Positions 1 to 9,004 of a DNA stretch of 64,000 nt are shown piece after piece. The notes below the pieces were generated by a model that was not told the DNA's origin, ran no database searches, and saw nothing but the letters and a program-made list of their open reading frames with translations. Location: assembly GCF_024256385.1 (NCBI RefSeq), contig NZ_JAMLFW010000002.1, forward strand, positions 1,364,001 through 1,428,000, read 5' to 3'. Within the stretch, counting starts at the first letter, position 1; each line of letters begins with the position of its first letter. Source of the stretch: Anatilimnocola floriformis. Its GTDB lineage: Bacteria > Planctomycetota > Planctomycetia > Pirellulales > Pirellulaceae. Position numbers and translations under genes: made by a program.

Positions 1-1620
1 ACGCAGGGAAAGAGGTATTTTCAAGAGCTGAACTGCGCTGCTTGTCACGCACTGCCAGGCATTACTGCGGCGCCGCTGGTCAAATCTTTGCAAACGGCCG
101 ATCTGAGTCGCGGCTGTTTGTCGAAAACCAGCACACGCAGTCCACGCTTCGAACTCGCCGAGGCACAGGTCAAAGCGATTGCCGCCGCCGTGCAGGCCGA
201 ACCGCAGGTCGACACGAATCCGCTGGTCGTCGCAAAGACAATGACAGCGTTTCGCTGCGTGGCCTGTCATGTGCGCGACGACTACGGCGGCGTGCCCGAA
301 GCGTACAGTCATTACTTTGTCGGTAGCGAACAGAAGCTGGGCGACGATGGTCGCATTCCTCCGCCGCTGACGTTGCTGGGCGCGAAGTTGCAGCCCACCT
401 GGCTGAAAAAAGTGCTCTTTGATGGCGAAAGCGTGCGACATTACATGGCCACGCGCATGCCGCAGTACGGCACGGCCAATCTGCAACACTTGCCTGCCGT
501 CGTTGCAAAGCTCGACGTGCTGCAAAGCAAAACGATGAACATCCCTGCCGCTGAAAATCGCTCCGAAGCCGATCGCAATCGCGAAAAGCTGTTGCGGGCC
601 GGCGGTCGAGATCTGCTCGGCGACAAAGGATTGAACTGCGTCGCTTGTCATACTTTCAACGGCAAAGCCGCACCGGGGAGCCAGGGAATCGACCTGGTGA
701 CGACCACACAACGACTGCAGCCCGGTTGGTTCAACAGCTATGTGCGCAACCCCGGCGCGTTTCGCCCGCGCACCGTCATGCCGAGCGCGTGGTCGAACGG
801 CATCGCTGCGCACCAGACCATTCTCGATGGCAATACCGACATGCAGATCGAAGCCATCTGGTATTACCTCTCGCTCGGCACTTCGGCGGCCGGTCCATCG
901 GGCATTCGCGGTGTGAGCACTCGGCTGACTGTCGCGGACCAGGCCCGAACCTTTCGTGGACGCAGTCGCGTCGCCGGTTATCGCGGCATCGCGGTCGGCT
1001 TGCCGGAGAAACTGAGCTACGCCTTCAACGCCGAAACGGGAGCACTCTCCGCCCTCTGGCAGGGCGACTTCATCGGCGTGAATTGGAGCGGCCAGGGCTC
1101 GGGAGATTTCAATCCGGCCAGCGAAGCCATCACGCTCGCGCAGGATGTTTCCTTCTCCAAGCTGGCCGACGAAAACGCTCCCTGGCCGTTGCTGCCGGTG
1201 ATGACCAAAGAAGCCAAGACCAATCCCGATCCGCTCTACCCCAAGAATCACGGCTATCAGTTCCGCGGCTACTTTGTCGGCGAGATGGCGATTCCCACGT
1301 TCCTGTATCGCAGCGGCGACATCGAGATCGAAGATCGGTCGATCGCCACGGGAGCCGATGAGCAACAGCAGTTGAAACGCGTGCTGCAATTCGAATCGCC
1401 ACAAAAGCAAGTCATTTGGTTTCGCGCGCTGACTGGAGACATCAAGCAAGAGTCCGAGCGCGTTTATCGCAGCGGCCGACTGCGGCTCACGATTCCTGCC
1501 GTCGAGACGAAACTGCGTTCGCTCTCCGACGAGCCGAAGCGAGCGGAACTGTTGCTGCATTTGCAGATTCCTCAAGGCAAATCCTCGCTGGAGTTTCAAT
1601 ATGAACCACTCAAAAAGTAG
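1..1620 (+). CDS. Multihaem cytochrome c-like protein, 5' end outside window
   Basis: The reading frame is open from base 1, so the gene starts upstream of the window. Three CxxCH haem-binding motifs are visible: CAACH at 34-48, CVACH near 255-270 and CVACH near 638-652. This points to a periplasmic electron-transfer protein with at least three c-type haems. After the third haem and a short second cytochrome-like stretch, the last ~200 residues form a haem-free, beta-rich region that I do not recognise beyond its occurrence in planctomycete PVC-type cytochrome proteins. A GG-rich TTG at 88 could be mistaken for the start, but the first haem motif lies before it in frame. The stop overlaps the next gene by 20 bp, indicating translational coupling. 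By inference it accepts electrons from the dehydrogenase-like product encoded next. The exact substrate is unknown. Confidence 0.85.
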   Translation, partial: TQGKRYFQELNCAACHALPGITAAPLVKSLQTADLSRGCLSKTSTRSPRFELAEAQVKAIAAAVQAEPQVDTNPLVVAKTMTAFRCVACHVRDDYGGVPEAYSHYFVGSEQKLGDDGRIPPPLTLLGAKLQPTWLKKVLFDGESVRHYMATRMPQYGTANLQHLPAVVAKLDVLQSKTMNIPAAENRSEADRNREKLLRAGGRDLLGDKGLNCVACHTFNGKAAPGSQGIDLVTTTQRLQPGWFNSYVRNPGAFRPRTVMPSAWSNGIAAHQTILDGNTDMQIEAIWYYLSLGTSAAGPSGIRGVSTRLTVADQARTFRGRSRVAGYRGIAVGLPEKLSYAFNAETGALSALWQGDFIGVNWSGQGSGDFNPASEAITLAQDVSFSKLADENAPWPLLPVMTKEAKTNPDPLYPKNHGYQFRGYFVGEMAIPTFLYRSGDIEIEDRSIATGADEQQQLKRVLQFESPQKQVIWFRALTGDIKQESERVYRSGRLRLTIPAVETKLRSLSDEPKRAELLLHLQIPQGKSSLEFQYEPLKK

Positions 1621-3103
1621 TTGCTGGCGACTCCTGTGCCTGGGGCTGATCACTCTCTCGTGGATTGCTGCGCTGCGCGCGGAAGAAGTCGGCGATCGCT
1701 GGGGAACCGAAGAGCGCGAGCGCGAATATTATCCGCTCGTCAACATTCCGCTTCCGAAGGACACCGTCATCGAAGCCGGCGCCTTTGCGGTGTTGCCCGA
1801 TCGCCGAGTGGCTGTCGCCACGCGGCATGGCGAGATCTTTTTGATCGACGGTGTCGATGCGGCCAAGCCGATTCCGACGTTCCATCGGTTTGCGAGCGGG
1901 CTCGACGAGATCTTTGGGCTCACTTGGCAGGACGGCGCCTTTCGTGTGACGCAGAGCTGTGAACTGACCCGCGTCAGCGATACCAATCGCGATGGCGTGG
2001 CCGATCGCTTTGAGACGATTTCAGATGCCTGGGGCTACGCGAACTATCACGAGTATGCGTTTGGTTCGAAGCTCGACACCGATGGCAACCAGTTTGTGGC
2101 GTTGGGGCTGTCGGAGTCGTATTACTCGCACGCGCTGAACCGCGGCTTCATCATGAAGATCGCCGCCGATGGCAAGACTACTGCTTTCGCCAGCGGCCTG
2201 CGTAGTCCAGGCGGCATCGGCTTTGATGAGCATCGAGCGTTGTTCTACGTCGAGAGCCAAGGGCCCTGGAATTGTTCGTGCAGTTTGAAAGCCGTTGCGC
2301 CGAACAGCTTTCATGGGCATCCGGCGAGCTTCACCTGGTACAAGCAGTCGCCCGAACTGGGGCCGACGCCCGACACGCCAAAGTCGGGGACGCGGATCGC
2401 GACTGAGAAAAAACGGATCCCGCAGCTCACGCCCTACGCCATTGTGTTTCCGTATATCCGCATGGGTCGATCGATCACTGCCTTCAGTGTGAACCGGACG
2501 GAGGGGAAATTCGGCCCGTTCGAAAATCAAATGTTCCTCGGCGATTACACGCTCTCGATCTTGATGCGGGCCTCGACCGAGCAAGTGAACGGCGTGTGGC
2601 AGGGGGCCTGCTATCCATTTCGCGAAGGGCTGTCGACCGGCATTTTGAATGTCGAGTTCACGCCCGGCGGCAAGTTGCTCTGTGGCGGCACCAATCGCGG
2701 TTGGCCGGTGCGTGGCATCAAGCCTTTTGCTCTCGAGCGCCTCGAGTGGAGCGGCAAGATGCCGTTCGAAATCAACCGCGTTACGATCGAGCCCGATGGT
2801 TTCAAAATCACGTTCACGAAGCCGGTGGATGACGCGACCGGCAGTTCGCCCGACTCCTACGCGATCTCGACGTTCACGCATCCGTATCACGGTGGCTACG
2901 GCGGTCCGGAAGTGGATCAGCAAAAGCCCGCCGTGAAAGCTGTCGCTCTCGCCGCCGATGGACTTTCGGCGCGGATCACGCTGGAGCAACTCGATCCGGG
3001 GTTTGTGTACGAGTTTGATCTGGTGAAACTTCGTTCGCGCGATCAGGAAGGGCTCCTGCATCGCAACGCGTTCTACACCGTCAATGAAATTCCCTCCCGC
3101 TAG
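1601..3103 (+). CDS. Secreted beta-propeller protein, PQQ/sugar dehydrogenase-like
   Basis: 500 residues. A hydrophobic segment at about 10-27 (LLCLGLITLSWIAALRA) is a good Sec signal peptide. The body has repeating beta-propeller-like blades with typical phrases of the planctomycete membrane-bound dehydrogenase/PQQ-dependent sugar dehydrogenase-like group: GEIFLIDG, DTNRDGVADRFETI, KIAADGKTTAFASGLRSPGG. An acidic DxNxDG motif near residue 128 suggests a calcium site. A Fn3-like beta region follows at about 385-495. The ATG at 1601 has GGAG 7 nt upstream, inside the preceding cytochrome gene, which it overlaps. The pairing with a multihaem cytochrome suggests oxidation of a sugar or polyol in the periplasm with transfer of electrons to the cytochrome. 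This is inference; I see no residues that fix the cofactor. Confidence 0.75.
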   Translation: MNHSKSSCWRLLCLGLITLSWIAALRAEEVGDRWGTEEREREYYPLVNIPLPKDTVIEAGAFAVLPDRRVAVATRHGEIFLIDGVDAAKPIPTFHRFASGLDEIFGLTWQDGAFRVTQSCELTRVSDTNRDGVADRFETISDAWGYANYHEYAFGSKLDTDGNQFVALGLSESYYSHALNRGFIMKIAADGKTTAFASGLRSPGGIGFDEHRALFYVESQGPWNCSCSLKAVAPNSFHGHPASFTWYKQSPELGPTPDTPKSGTRIATEKKRIPQLTPYAIVFPYIRMGRSITAFSVNRTEGKFGPFENQMFLGDYTLSILMRASTEQVNGVWQGACYPFREGLSTGILNVEFTPGGKLLCGGTNRGWPVRGIKPFALERLEWSGKMPFEINRVTIEPDGFKITFTKPVDDATGSSPDSYAISTFTHPYHGGYGGPEVDQQKPAVKAVALAADGLSARITLEQLDPGFVYEFDLVKLRSRDQEGLLHRNAFYTVNEIPSR

Positions 3104-3115
3104 TGGAACCCGCCC

Positions 3116-4159
3116 ATGCCTGCCTGTCGATCAACTCTCCGCCTGATGCTGCTGTGCTCGCTCCTGCTGCTCGCGGTCCTGCAAGGGCAAGCCGCTGAGC
3201 ATCCCATTCCCGAGAGTCCGCTGTGGCTCACCTACGCGGGCGAGAAAGTGCCCGGCGCGGGGAAGCACATCGTGTTGATCGCTGCCGATCAGGAATATCG
3301 GAGCGAGTACTCGATGCCGATGCTGGCGAAGATTCTTGCGCAGCATCACGGCTTTCATTGCACGGTGCTGTTCAGTTTGAACAAGGACAACGAGGTCGAT
3401 CCAACGCAGAAGATTCGCTGGGAAGACAAAACGGTCACGCACAGCATTCCCGGCCTCGAGCATTTGGAGAAGTGCGACCTGGTCATCCTGTTCAGCCGAC
3501 TTCTCTCCTTGCCGCCCGAGCAACTGCAGCACATCTATCGCTATCTCGATTCCGGCAAACCGATCATCGGCATTCGGACGGCGAATCATGGCTTTCTGGA
3601 TTTCGACTATCGCGTCGATGGTAAACGAGTCGACTTCGGCGAAGCCGTGCTCGGTGGTTCGTTTCGCAATCATCACGGCCGATGGCAACAGGATTCCACG
3701 CGCGGCGTGATTGTGGAACAGAACAAAGATCATCCGGTGCTGACCGGCGTAAAAGATATCTGGGGCACATCCGATGTCTATCGCACTTACAAAGAAGGTG
3801 GCAGCTTGCCCGCGGGTTGCCTGCCGCTAGTCGAAGGACAGCCACTGATGGGGCGCAAGCACGACGACGAAGTGAACACCGCGCTCATTCCTCTGCCGGT
3901 CGCTTGGGTGAAAACATGGATCGGCAACGGCGGGAAGACGGCGCGCGTCTTCCATGTGACGATGGGGAGTGCGCAAGATTTTCAGAGCGAAGGCCTGCGG
4001 CGAATGACCGTGAACGCAGGCTATTGGTGCTTGGGAATGGAAGCAGAAATCAACGGCAAATCGTGCATGGATATCGTTGGAACGTACGAACCACTCGATA
4101 GCGGATTCAATTACAAAAAGCTGAACGTCGTGCCGAGGAAACCGGACTTTTATAAGTAG
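3116..4159 (+). CDS. ThuA-like domain protein, secreted
   Basis: 347 residues with a strong signal peptide (hydrophobic about 9-26, cleavage near GQAAEH). The core is the ThuA fold, related to class I glutamine amidotransferases: IVLIAADQEYRSEYSMPMLA, then CDLVILFSRLLSLP, GKPIIGIRTANHGFLDF, and a late HVTMGSAQDF block. ThuA proteins are linked to trehalose and related disaccharide utilisation, but the biochemical role is poorly defined. In planctomycetes, secreted ThuA proteins commonly sit with cytochromes and propeller dehydrogenases, as here. The gene begins 12 bp after the dehydrogenase stop and ends in a convergent arrangement with the M56 gene; the stop codon lies inside a hairpin. Likely last gene of a three-gene operon. 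Confidence 0.85.
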   Translation: MPACRSTLRLMLLCSLLLLAVLQGQAAEHPIPESPLWLTYAGEKVPGAGKHIVLIAADQEYRSEYSMPMLAKILAQHHGFHCTVLFSLNKDNEVDPTQKIRWEDKTVTHSIPGLEHLEKCDLVILFSRLLSLPPEQLQHIYRYLDSGKPIIGIRTANHGFLDFDYRVDGKRVDFGEAVLGGSFRNHHGRWQQDSTRGVIVEQNKDHPVLTGVKDIWGTSDVYRTYKEGGSLPAGCLPLVEGQPLMGRKHDDEVNTALIPLPVAWVKTWIGNGGKTARVFHVTMGSAQDFQSEGLRRMTVNAGYWCLGMEAEINGKSCMDIVGTYEPLDSGFNYKKLNVVPRKPDFYK

Positions 4160-4190
4160 GGGCGTCTGGTCAGTTCCTACTTTTTCTTCT
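4154..4190 (+). terminator. Intrinsic terminator candidate after the ThuA gene
   Basis: AAGTAGG (4154-4160) pairs perfectly with CCTACTT (4176-4182) across a 15-nt loop and is followed by TTTCTTCT. The ThuA stop TAG is in the left arm and the end of the convergent M56 gene overlaps the T-rich tail. The stem is short (7 bp) and the loop large, so efficiency is uncertain. Confidence 0.45.
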
Positions 4191-7100
4191 CCGCTGCTTC
4201 GGCTGCAGTTACTTGAAACTTAATCGCCGCTGGTATGAGATCTCCGCGGAACGAAACAATCCCTTGGCGAGCATGCAAACGCTTGGCCAACGACTCGCCT
4301 GCAGTCGCCTGTTCGTCGGCGACGAAGGCAGCCGTTTCTTGCGCAGTCGCGGCCGTGCCGAACAAGTCACGCGAGACTTGATCAAGCAGGCGAATCCGCT
4401 CCTGAGCCTCCTTCGGCAACGGTGCTGCCCGTTGCAACCGCGCTTGGATGTGAGCCAGCCACCAATCCGACTTCGGCGAGTCTGCTTCATTCCAATCGCT
4501 CAAGGGAACGGCCGCGGGCTGAAAGGTGACTTCGGTGTCCGCAGGGGCATCGAACCACGAGCCGACTCGTGTTCCTGGCCAGTCCTTGGCCGTGCGATTG
4601 TCACCAATGCCGATGCCCGCCGCATTGAGTTCGATGAACTCACCAGGCGCTAACCGATAGCTCACGAGCGAAGAGAGAGTCGTCCAGTAGGTCGAATCGA
4701 CCTTGATCTCTTTTCCTTGAGCATCTTGCGCACGGTGATCGTTGAACTGGTGCCAGCTCCGCGTGCGAAAAACTACCGGCTGTTTGCCGTCGTTGTGAAT
4801 CAGAATCTTGGCCTTCAACGCAGTCCCCAAGCGATGCTGATTGCCGCGTGGTTCGAGCAGCCACGCCGTTCGCAGGCCACTCGTATTGCTCTTGCCCCAC
4901 GGCGCGGTGGCGAGCTCTTTCGGCAGCGGCTTGCCGGTGCGCAGTTGTTGCAAGCTCAAATGCTCGTAGGTTGTCTCCAGTGGAATCGTGTTCGCGCTGG
5001 CCACCTCATCGAGCAACTTCACCACTTCGGCGGGCGTGCGATCGCGAACTTCCGCAAAGCGAGAAATCAGCGGCGCCATCTTCTTGGCATACGGATCGCC
5101 CGAGGCGTCTCCCGAATTATTGCGGACGAATTCCAGCACTTTCTCGCCGAGCAACGCAACCAAACCGCCAGGAATATTGCCGTTCGCGCGAGCCTGCTCT
5201 TGAAAGCTGGCGAGTAACTGCTGACCAACCTTTTCCTTTGGCTGTTGCAGACCGGCAGCGATCGCGCCGGTCGTTGCGCCCGTGATGAGACTCCCTTTCC
5301 AAGCGCCAGCCGGTGCGGTAGTGATGTTGAGTTCGGCGATCAACGACTCGCGCGGATCGGCGAGCAAACCGTCGACGATAAAATGACTGGCCGGCCGACC
5401 GGTGTCGCTTTTCGACTCGGTGATGAAGATCGGATAGTAAGTGACTTCGTTCGGCTTGAGCGTGGTATCGGTCTGGCTCGGCTGTTCATCGGCAATCACG
5501 CCGGTGATGCGGTCCCCCACACGCATCTGCAGCGACCGCAGCTTGGCGTTCTTGGTTTGATCGACAACGCGGAAGGGCTCTTTCGAAATGTTCTGCACAA
5601 CGAGAAACAGATCGAGCTTGTCGGCCGGCTTTTTCTCGTCCGGCGTCTCACGAATGATGATCGCCGCGCGCAGGCCATTCGCGGTCGGGCCCCAGGCGAG
5701 ACGCTTTTCAACGTCAGGAGCGAGCTGCGTTCCTTCCCGAAGCTTGGGCTGTTGCGGAGCCGGCGCATCGGCCGGCGCGAAGACTTTCTTCAATGCTTCC
5801 TGCATTGCGGGGGATGCTGCACTCAGGCTGCCATCCTCGAAGCGTTCTTCCTTTACCTTGGCAGGGTCGGCGAAGTTGAATTTGCGTGTCAGCCCTTTCT
5901 GCACGACCCACAATTCATTGCCATCACGCTCCCAGGCCGCTCCCCAGGACTGCAAACCATCGGGTAGCGCGATTTCATATGGCTCGTGCGGCGAGGCGAC
6001 CTTAGGATCGGCCGAGAGGAAGGCGATCAGGGCTTTGTTGGTACGCTGCGAGTTGGTGGTGGTCTGGCTGACCAGCAAATGGGCTCGCTCGCTCAGCACA
6101 TATCGGCCCGGTGCGTTCGCCGTGCGCGGCCGTTTGGCTGCGTCTGGATCAGCGGGTGTTACTTGGAATTTTGTCTCGCCCGTCTTCAGCACGCCGTCGA
6201 ACGGAACAGGCCGCGGCTTGTTTTGTAGCCGAGTGGTCAATTTCGTTAATGCATCCGCGTCTTTGTCTGCGACGAATTCTTTGATCTCTTCGTCCGCAGG
6301 CACTTCGCCAATCGCATCCAGCGTCGCGCGGCGAATCAACTGTTCGCGATCAGCGGCCGATGCAGGGAGTGGCGCCTCGCGACCAACTCGTTCGGCAATC
6401 GATTTCTTCCACCGCTCGGCGGGGTCTTTGGGATCGCTGGGTTTCGTCCAGCCGCCCTCGTTGGTACTGACCGTGTGAGACAGCCGCACGTCATCACCCG
6501 CCTTGGCTTCGATGATCGCGCCGACGGCGCCGGCACTGAACTCGTCGACATACTCACCAGCACCAACGGCCAGACCGTGTCCGGGGACCTCGCAATATTC
6601 ACCCGGACCGAGCCGATAGAGAGCAGTCAGCGTGACGCCGGAATAGACCGTGCCGTTGATCTTGATCTTCTTGTCGGCTGCATCGATCGCATCGTGACCA
6701 TCGAACTGCCGCCAGGTTTCGATATTAATGATCACCGGCGTCTTACTCGTGTTGTGAAACAGCACGCGAGTTTTCAGCACGGTGCCGAGCGGATATTTTT
6801 CGGCCCGCGGTTCCAGAAGCCAGGCCGCCCGCAGGCCGTTCTTCGCCGGAGCACCCCAATCAGCCGTGGCGAGGTTGTCGGGCAATTTCGAACCGCGTTT
6901 GAGATCGCGAGCACCATCGAACGTCAGCGGCAACTCAACCCAACCGACCGGTGCCGTGGCGATTGCAGTGATGTCGTCGAGCAAGGCGACTGTTTCCTCG
7001 GGAGTCCAATCGCGAGTCGCTACGATCCGCGGCAGCAATGCGGCGAGTCGCGTGGATTTTTCATCGGCGGGAAATTGCCCGCGGTAAGATTCGATTTCTC

Positions 7101-8379
7101 GCGACAGTTGCCCAACCAGCGCGCCAGGAATCTTGCCATCGGTCCGCGCATAGCCTCGCCAAATCTGAAACAACTTTCGCCCGTATTCGTCCTTGGGCTG
7201 CGGGACGACGACCGGCTTGGTTTCAGTAGCCGGAGCTTGCTCCATCGCGTGCAGCATGGCGAGAGGAATCGCAAGCCCCACGGCCAGGCCGATGGCAACC
7301 GCCGCCGCGGCAGCCGAAACGCTGCGACGATTCCGCTTGTTGCTGAGGATCGCGAGCAGCCGACCTTCGAGCGAGGATTGCCGCGCCATGGCCAGGCCGC
7401 AGGTGGTGGTCCAGCGATTCTCGGACAAGCGATGAACAACATCGAGCAAATGCCCTGCATACTGCGACGGCCGCACGCCACTGGCGAGAACCAGATCGTC
7501 GCAAGCCCGTTCTCGTTCCACTCCCAGTTGCCAAGCCGCGACCCAGACTAGCGGATTGAACCAGTTCAACGTGCAAGCCACCTGCGTGAGTAACTGCGAC
7601 CACGTATCGCGGCGCTGCAGGTGTGCCAGCTCATGGAGCAGCACCGATCGCAACTGCTCCGGGTTCCAGTCGCGAGCGCCTTGCGGCAGCAACAGGCGAT
7701 AACGCAGAATGCCCCAAACCAGCGGAATGCAATCGCCCGGATGAATGAGCAACGTGACCGGCTGCTGGAAGCCCAATTGCTGCCGAGCGAGTTGAAACGT
7801 GCTCAGCAGCTCATCGTGCTCATCGCTCGAGGTTAGTTCGACCGCGGAAGCCGTCGAGCGAAGCAGCAGCCAGCGCGCGAACAGCAAACGGAAGGTCAGC
7901 AATCCGACGCCGCCCAGCCAGATGGGCCCGACCAAGGATAGCCAGTGCCAGTTCGAGAAACCGGCAGCCAACTCGCTGTTTTTTGAAAGTGACTGAGACG
8001 GCGCAGCATCAGGTGCGAAGGTTGAAGTGGAATCTGCTTTCGATGGCTGCACTTCGCTGACGAGCGGCGAATCATCGCGCGCTTCGCTAATCTTTGCTGT
8101 CGATGGGGAGAACGCAGTTGGCGGTGAACTCGAACGCAACGCAGCGGGATACGGCAGTACATTCCACTCCGGCAACAACAGTGAAAATGCGGGCAGAACC
8201 AGCACCGCCACGATCGCAGCCAGCCAGATCGTATGCCGGGTGGCCGCAGAATCGCAACGCAGCAGTGCAGCACCGGCGGTTGCGAGCAGCAGAATCGCCG
8301 TTCCTTTGACGGCAGAATCCAGCACCAAGAAACTCGAAGCCGTCGCCAGGCCCACGGACAAAAGCAAGTAACGAGCCAT
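4177..8379 (-). CDS. M56 (BlaR1-type) membrane metalloprotease with very long repeated C-terminal extension
   Basis: 1400 residues, against about 585 for classical BlaR1. Hydrophobic segments lie at about 5-20, 26-42, 50-70 and 145-175, and another near 355-375 just before the extension. The zinc protease motif HELAH is at 249-253 and the downstream GVERERACDD carries the expected acidic ligand, so the protease should be active. No penicillin-binding sensor domain is visible. The extension (about 400-1400) contains a module with the core W-G-x-GLRAAWLLEP followed by LGT-LK-(R/K)xLFHN, seen fully near 510-590 and again near 1180-1250, and a diverged form (LAWGPTANGLRAAIII) near 925. Its ATG directly abuts the stop of the repressor gene (TAAATG), so the two are coupled. 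By family knowledge the protease should inactivate the BlaI repressor on a signal; the signal sensed is unknown. Confidence 0.85.
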   Translation of the reverse strand: MARYLLLSVGLATASSFLVLDSAVKGTAILLLATAGAALLRCDSAATRHTIWLAAIVAVLVLPAFSLLLPEWNVLPYPAALRSSSPPTAFSPSTAKISEARDDSPLVSEVQPSKADSTSTFAPDAAPSQSLSKNSELAAGFSNWHWLSLVGPIWLGGVGLLTFRLLFARWLLLRSTASAVELTSSDEHDELLSTFQLARQQLGFQQPVTLLIHPGDCIPLVWGILRYRLLLPQGARDWNPEQLRSVLLHELAHLQRRDTWSQLLTQVACTLNWFNPLVWVAAWQLGVERERACDDLVLASGVRPSQYAGHLLDVVHRLSENRWTTTCGLAMARQSSLEGRLLAILSNKRNRRSVSAAAAAVAIGLAVGLAIPLAMLHAMEQAPATETKPVVVPQPKDEYGRKLFQIWRGYARTDGKIPGALVGQLSREIESYRGQFPADEKSTRLAALLPRIVATRDWTPEETVALLDDITAIATAPVGWVELPLTFDGARDLKRGSKLPDNLATADWGAPAKNGLRAAWLLEPRAEKYPLGTVLKTRVLFHNTSKTPVIINIETWRQFDGHDAIDAADKKIKINGTVYSGVTLTALYRLGPGEYCEVPGHGLAVGAGEYVDEFSAGAVGAIIEAKAGDDVRLSHTVSTNEGGWTKPSDPKDPAERWKKSIAERVGREAPLPASAADREQLIRRATLDAIGEVPADEEIKEFVADKDADALTKLTTRLQNKPRPVPFDGVLKTGETKFQVTPADPDAAKRPRTANAPGRYVLSERAHLLVSQTTTNSQRTNKALIAFLSADPKVASPHEPYEIALPDGLQSWGAAWERDGNELWVVQKGLTRKFNFADPAKVKEERFEDGSLSAASPAMQEALKKVFAPADAPAPQQPKLREGTQLAPDVEKRLAWGPTANGLRAAIIIRETPDEKKPADKLDLFLVVQNISKEPFRVVDQTKNAKLRSLQMRVGDRITGVIADEQPSQTDTTLKPNEVTYYPIFITESKSDTGRPASHFIVDGLLADPRESLIAELNITTAPAGAWKGSLITGATTGAIAAGLQQPKEKVGQQLLASFQEQARANGNIPGGLVALLGEKVLEFVRNNSGDASGDPYAKKMAPLISRFAEVRDRTPAEVVKLLDEVASANTIPLETTYEHLSLQQLRTGKPLPKELATAPWGKSNTSGLRTAWLLEPRGNQHRLGTALKAKILIHNDGKQPVVFRTRSWHQFNDHRAQDAQGKEIKVDSTYWTTLSSLVSYRLAPGEFIELNAAGIGIGDNRTAKDWPGTRVGSWFDAPADTEVTFQPAAVPLSDWNEADSPKSDWWLAHIQARLQRAAPLPKEAQERIRLLDQVSRDLFGTAATAQETAAFVADEQATAGESLAKRLHARQGIVSFRGDLIPAAIKFQVTAAEAAEKKK

Positions 8380-8763
8380 TTATCGACCCTCTTGTTGAGC
8401 TTGTTCGATCAGATTCCGCAGACGCTGCAGTTCCTCGGCCGAGACGCGATCCTTCTTCGAATGCAGATGCGCAGCGAGCGCTTCTTCTAACGATCCACCA
8501 AAGAAAGTTTCGAGCACCTGTTCCAGCGCATGCCGGCCGGCCTTGTCCTTCGTCTGCCGCGGAAAGTAAACCACTTCCCGGCCGTTCTCTTTGCGCTTGA
8601 GGTGCCCTTTCTCTTCCAGAATGTGCATCATTCGCCGCACCGCCATCGCCGTCGGTGGCGAGGGAATGGCTTCGACCACTTGATTGACGGTCGCCTCGCC
8701 TAACGCGAAGACCGCCTCCATGATTTGCCGCTCTCGGCGGCTGAGCTGCGCTGAATCCGGCAT
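8380..8763 (-). CDS. BlaI/MecI/CopY-family transcriptional repressor
   Basis: 127 residues from the ATG at 8763, chosen because AGGAG lies 7 nt upstream; an in-frame upstream ATG at 8799 adds only 12 unconserved residues. The winged helix-turn-helix reads LSRRERQIMEAVFALGEATV, then VVEAIPSPPTAMAVRRMMHI (recognition helix) and a wing GHLKRKENGREVVYFP, all characteristic of BlaI/MecI. The C-terminal third is helical and would dimerise. The stop codon is immediately followed by the start of the M56 protease gene, the standard repressor-protease pairing. Two palindromes upstream of the gene fit autoregulation. Confidence 0.92.
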   Translation of the reverse strand: MPDSAQLSRRERQIMEAVFALGEATVNQVVEAIPSPPTAMAVRRMMHILEEKGHLKRKENGREVVYFPRQTKDKAGRHALEQVLETFFGGSLEEALAAHLHSKKDRVSAEELQRLRNLIEQAQQEGR

Positions 8764-8809
8764 GCCATCGCTCCTGGGCGACACTCGCTCTATGGGCAAT
8801 TCTCTGATG

Positions 8810-8825
8810 CGTTAAATTTTTAACG
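8810..8825. promoter_or_regulatory. Operator palindrome O1 of the BlaI-type repressor
   Basis: CGTTAAATTTTTAACG, i.e. CGTTAA-N4-TTAACG with perfect 6-bp arms. It lies 47 bp upstream of the repressor start and overlaps the candidate -10. A second copy of the same format sits 43 bp away, about four helical turns. Assignment to the adjacent BlaI protein is inference from position and symmetry. Confidence 0.7.
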
Positions 8826-8844
8826 TCTCGTCCCGTGAATGCAA
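8817..8844 (-). promoter_or_regulatory. Candidate promoter of the blaI-M56 operon
   Basis: On the minus strand TTGCAT (8844-8839) and TAAAAA (8822-8817) are 16 bp apart, a plausible sigma-70 type promoter leading to the repressor start at 8763. The -10 is covered by one palindrome and the other lies just upstream of the -35. Confidence 0.4.
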
Positions 8845-8852
8845 GAGCAGTT

Positions 8853-8868
8853 CGTTAAAAAATTAACG
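8853..8868. promoter_or_regulatory. Operator palindrome O2 of the BlaI-type repressor
   Basis: CGTTAAAAAATTAACG, the same CGTTAA-N4-TTAACG format as O1 with a different 4-bp spacer. It lies 90 bp upstream of the repressor start, just upstream of the candidate -35. The conservation of arms but not spacer between the two copies supports protein binding to the arms. Confidence 0.7.
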
Positions 8869-8911
8869 CTGACGAAGAGCTTTCGTTTCAGAGATTCGGC
8901 GTGCAGCGCGC

Positions 8912-8944
8912 AAAAAGAAGCGGGAGTTGCTAAGCAACTCCCGC
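8912..8944 (-). terminator. Intrinsic terminator of the giant repeat-protein gene
   Basis: Perfect 11-bp stem GCGGGAGTTGC / GCAACTCCCGC (8920-8930 with 8934-8944) and a 3-nt loop. Read on the minus strand it is followed by TTCTTTTTG. It is about 60 bp past the stop of the giant gene, in the correct orientation, and also shields the repressor operon from read-through. Confidence 0.85.
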
Positions 8945-9004
8945 TGGTAGTTCGCGGGTGGTCATCCTCTGGCCGCAAACTGTTTGTACAACTCTGCTTC
9001 GACC

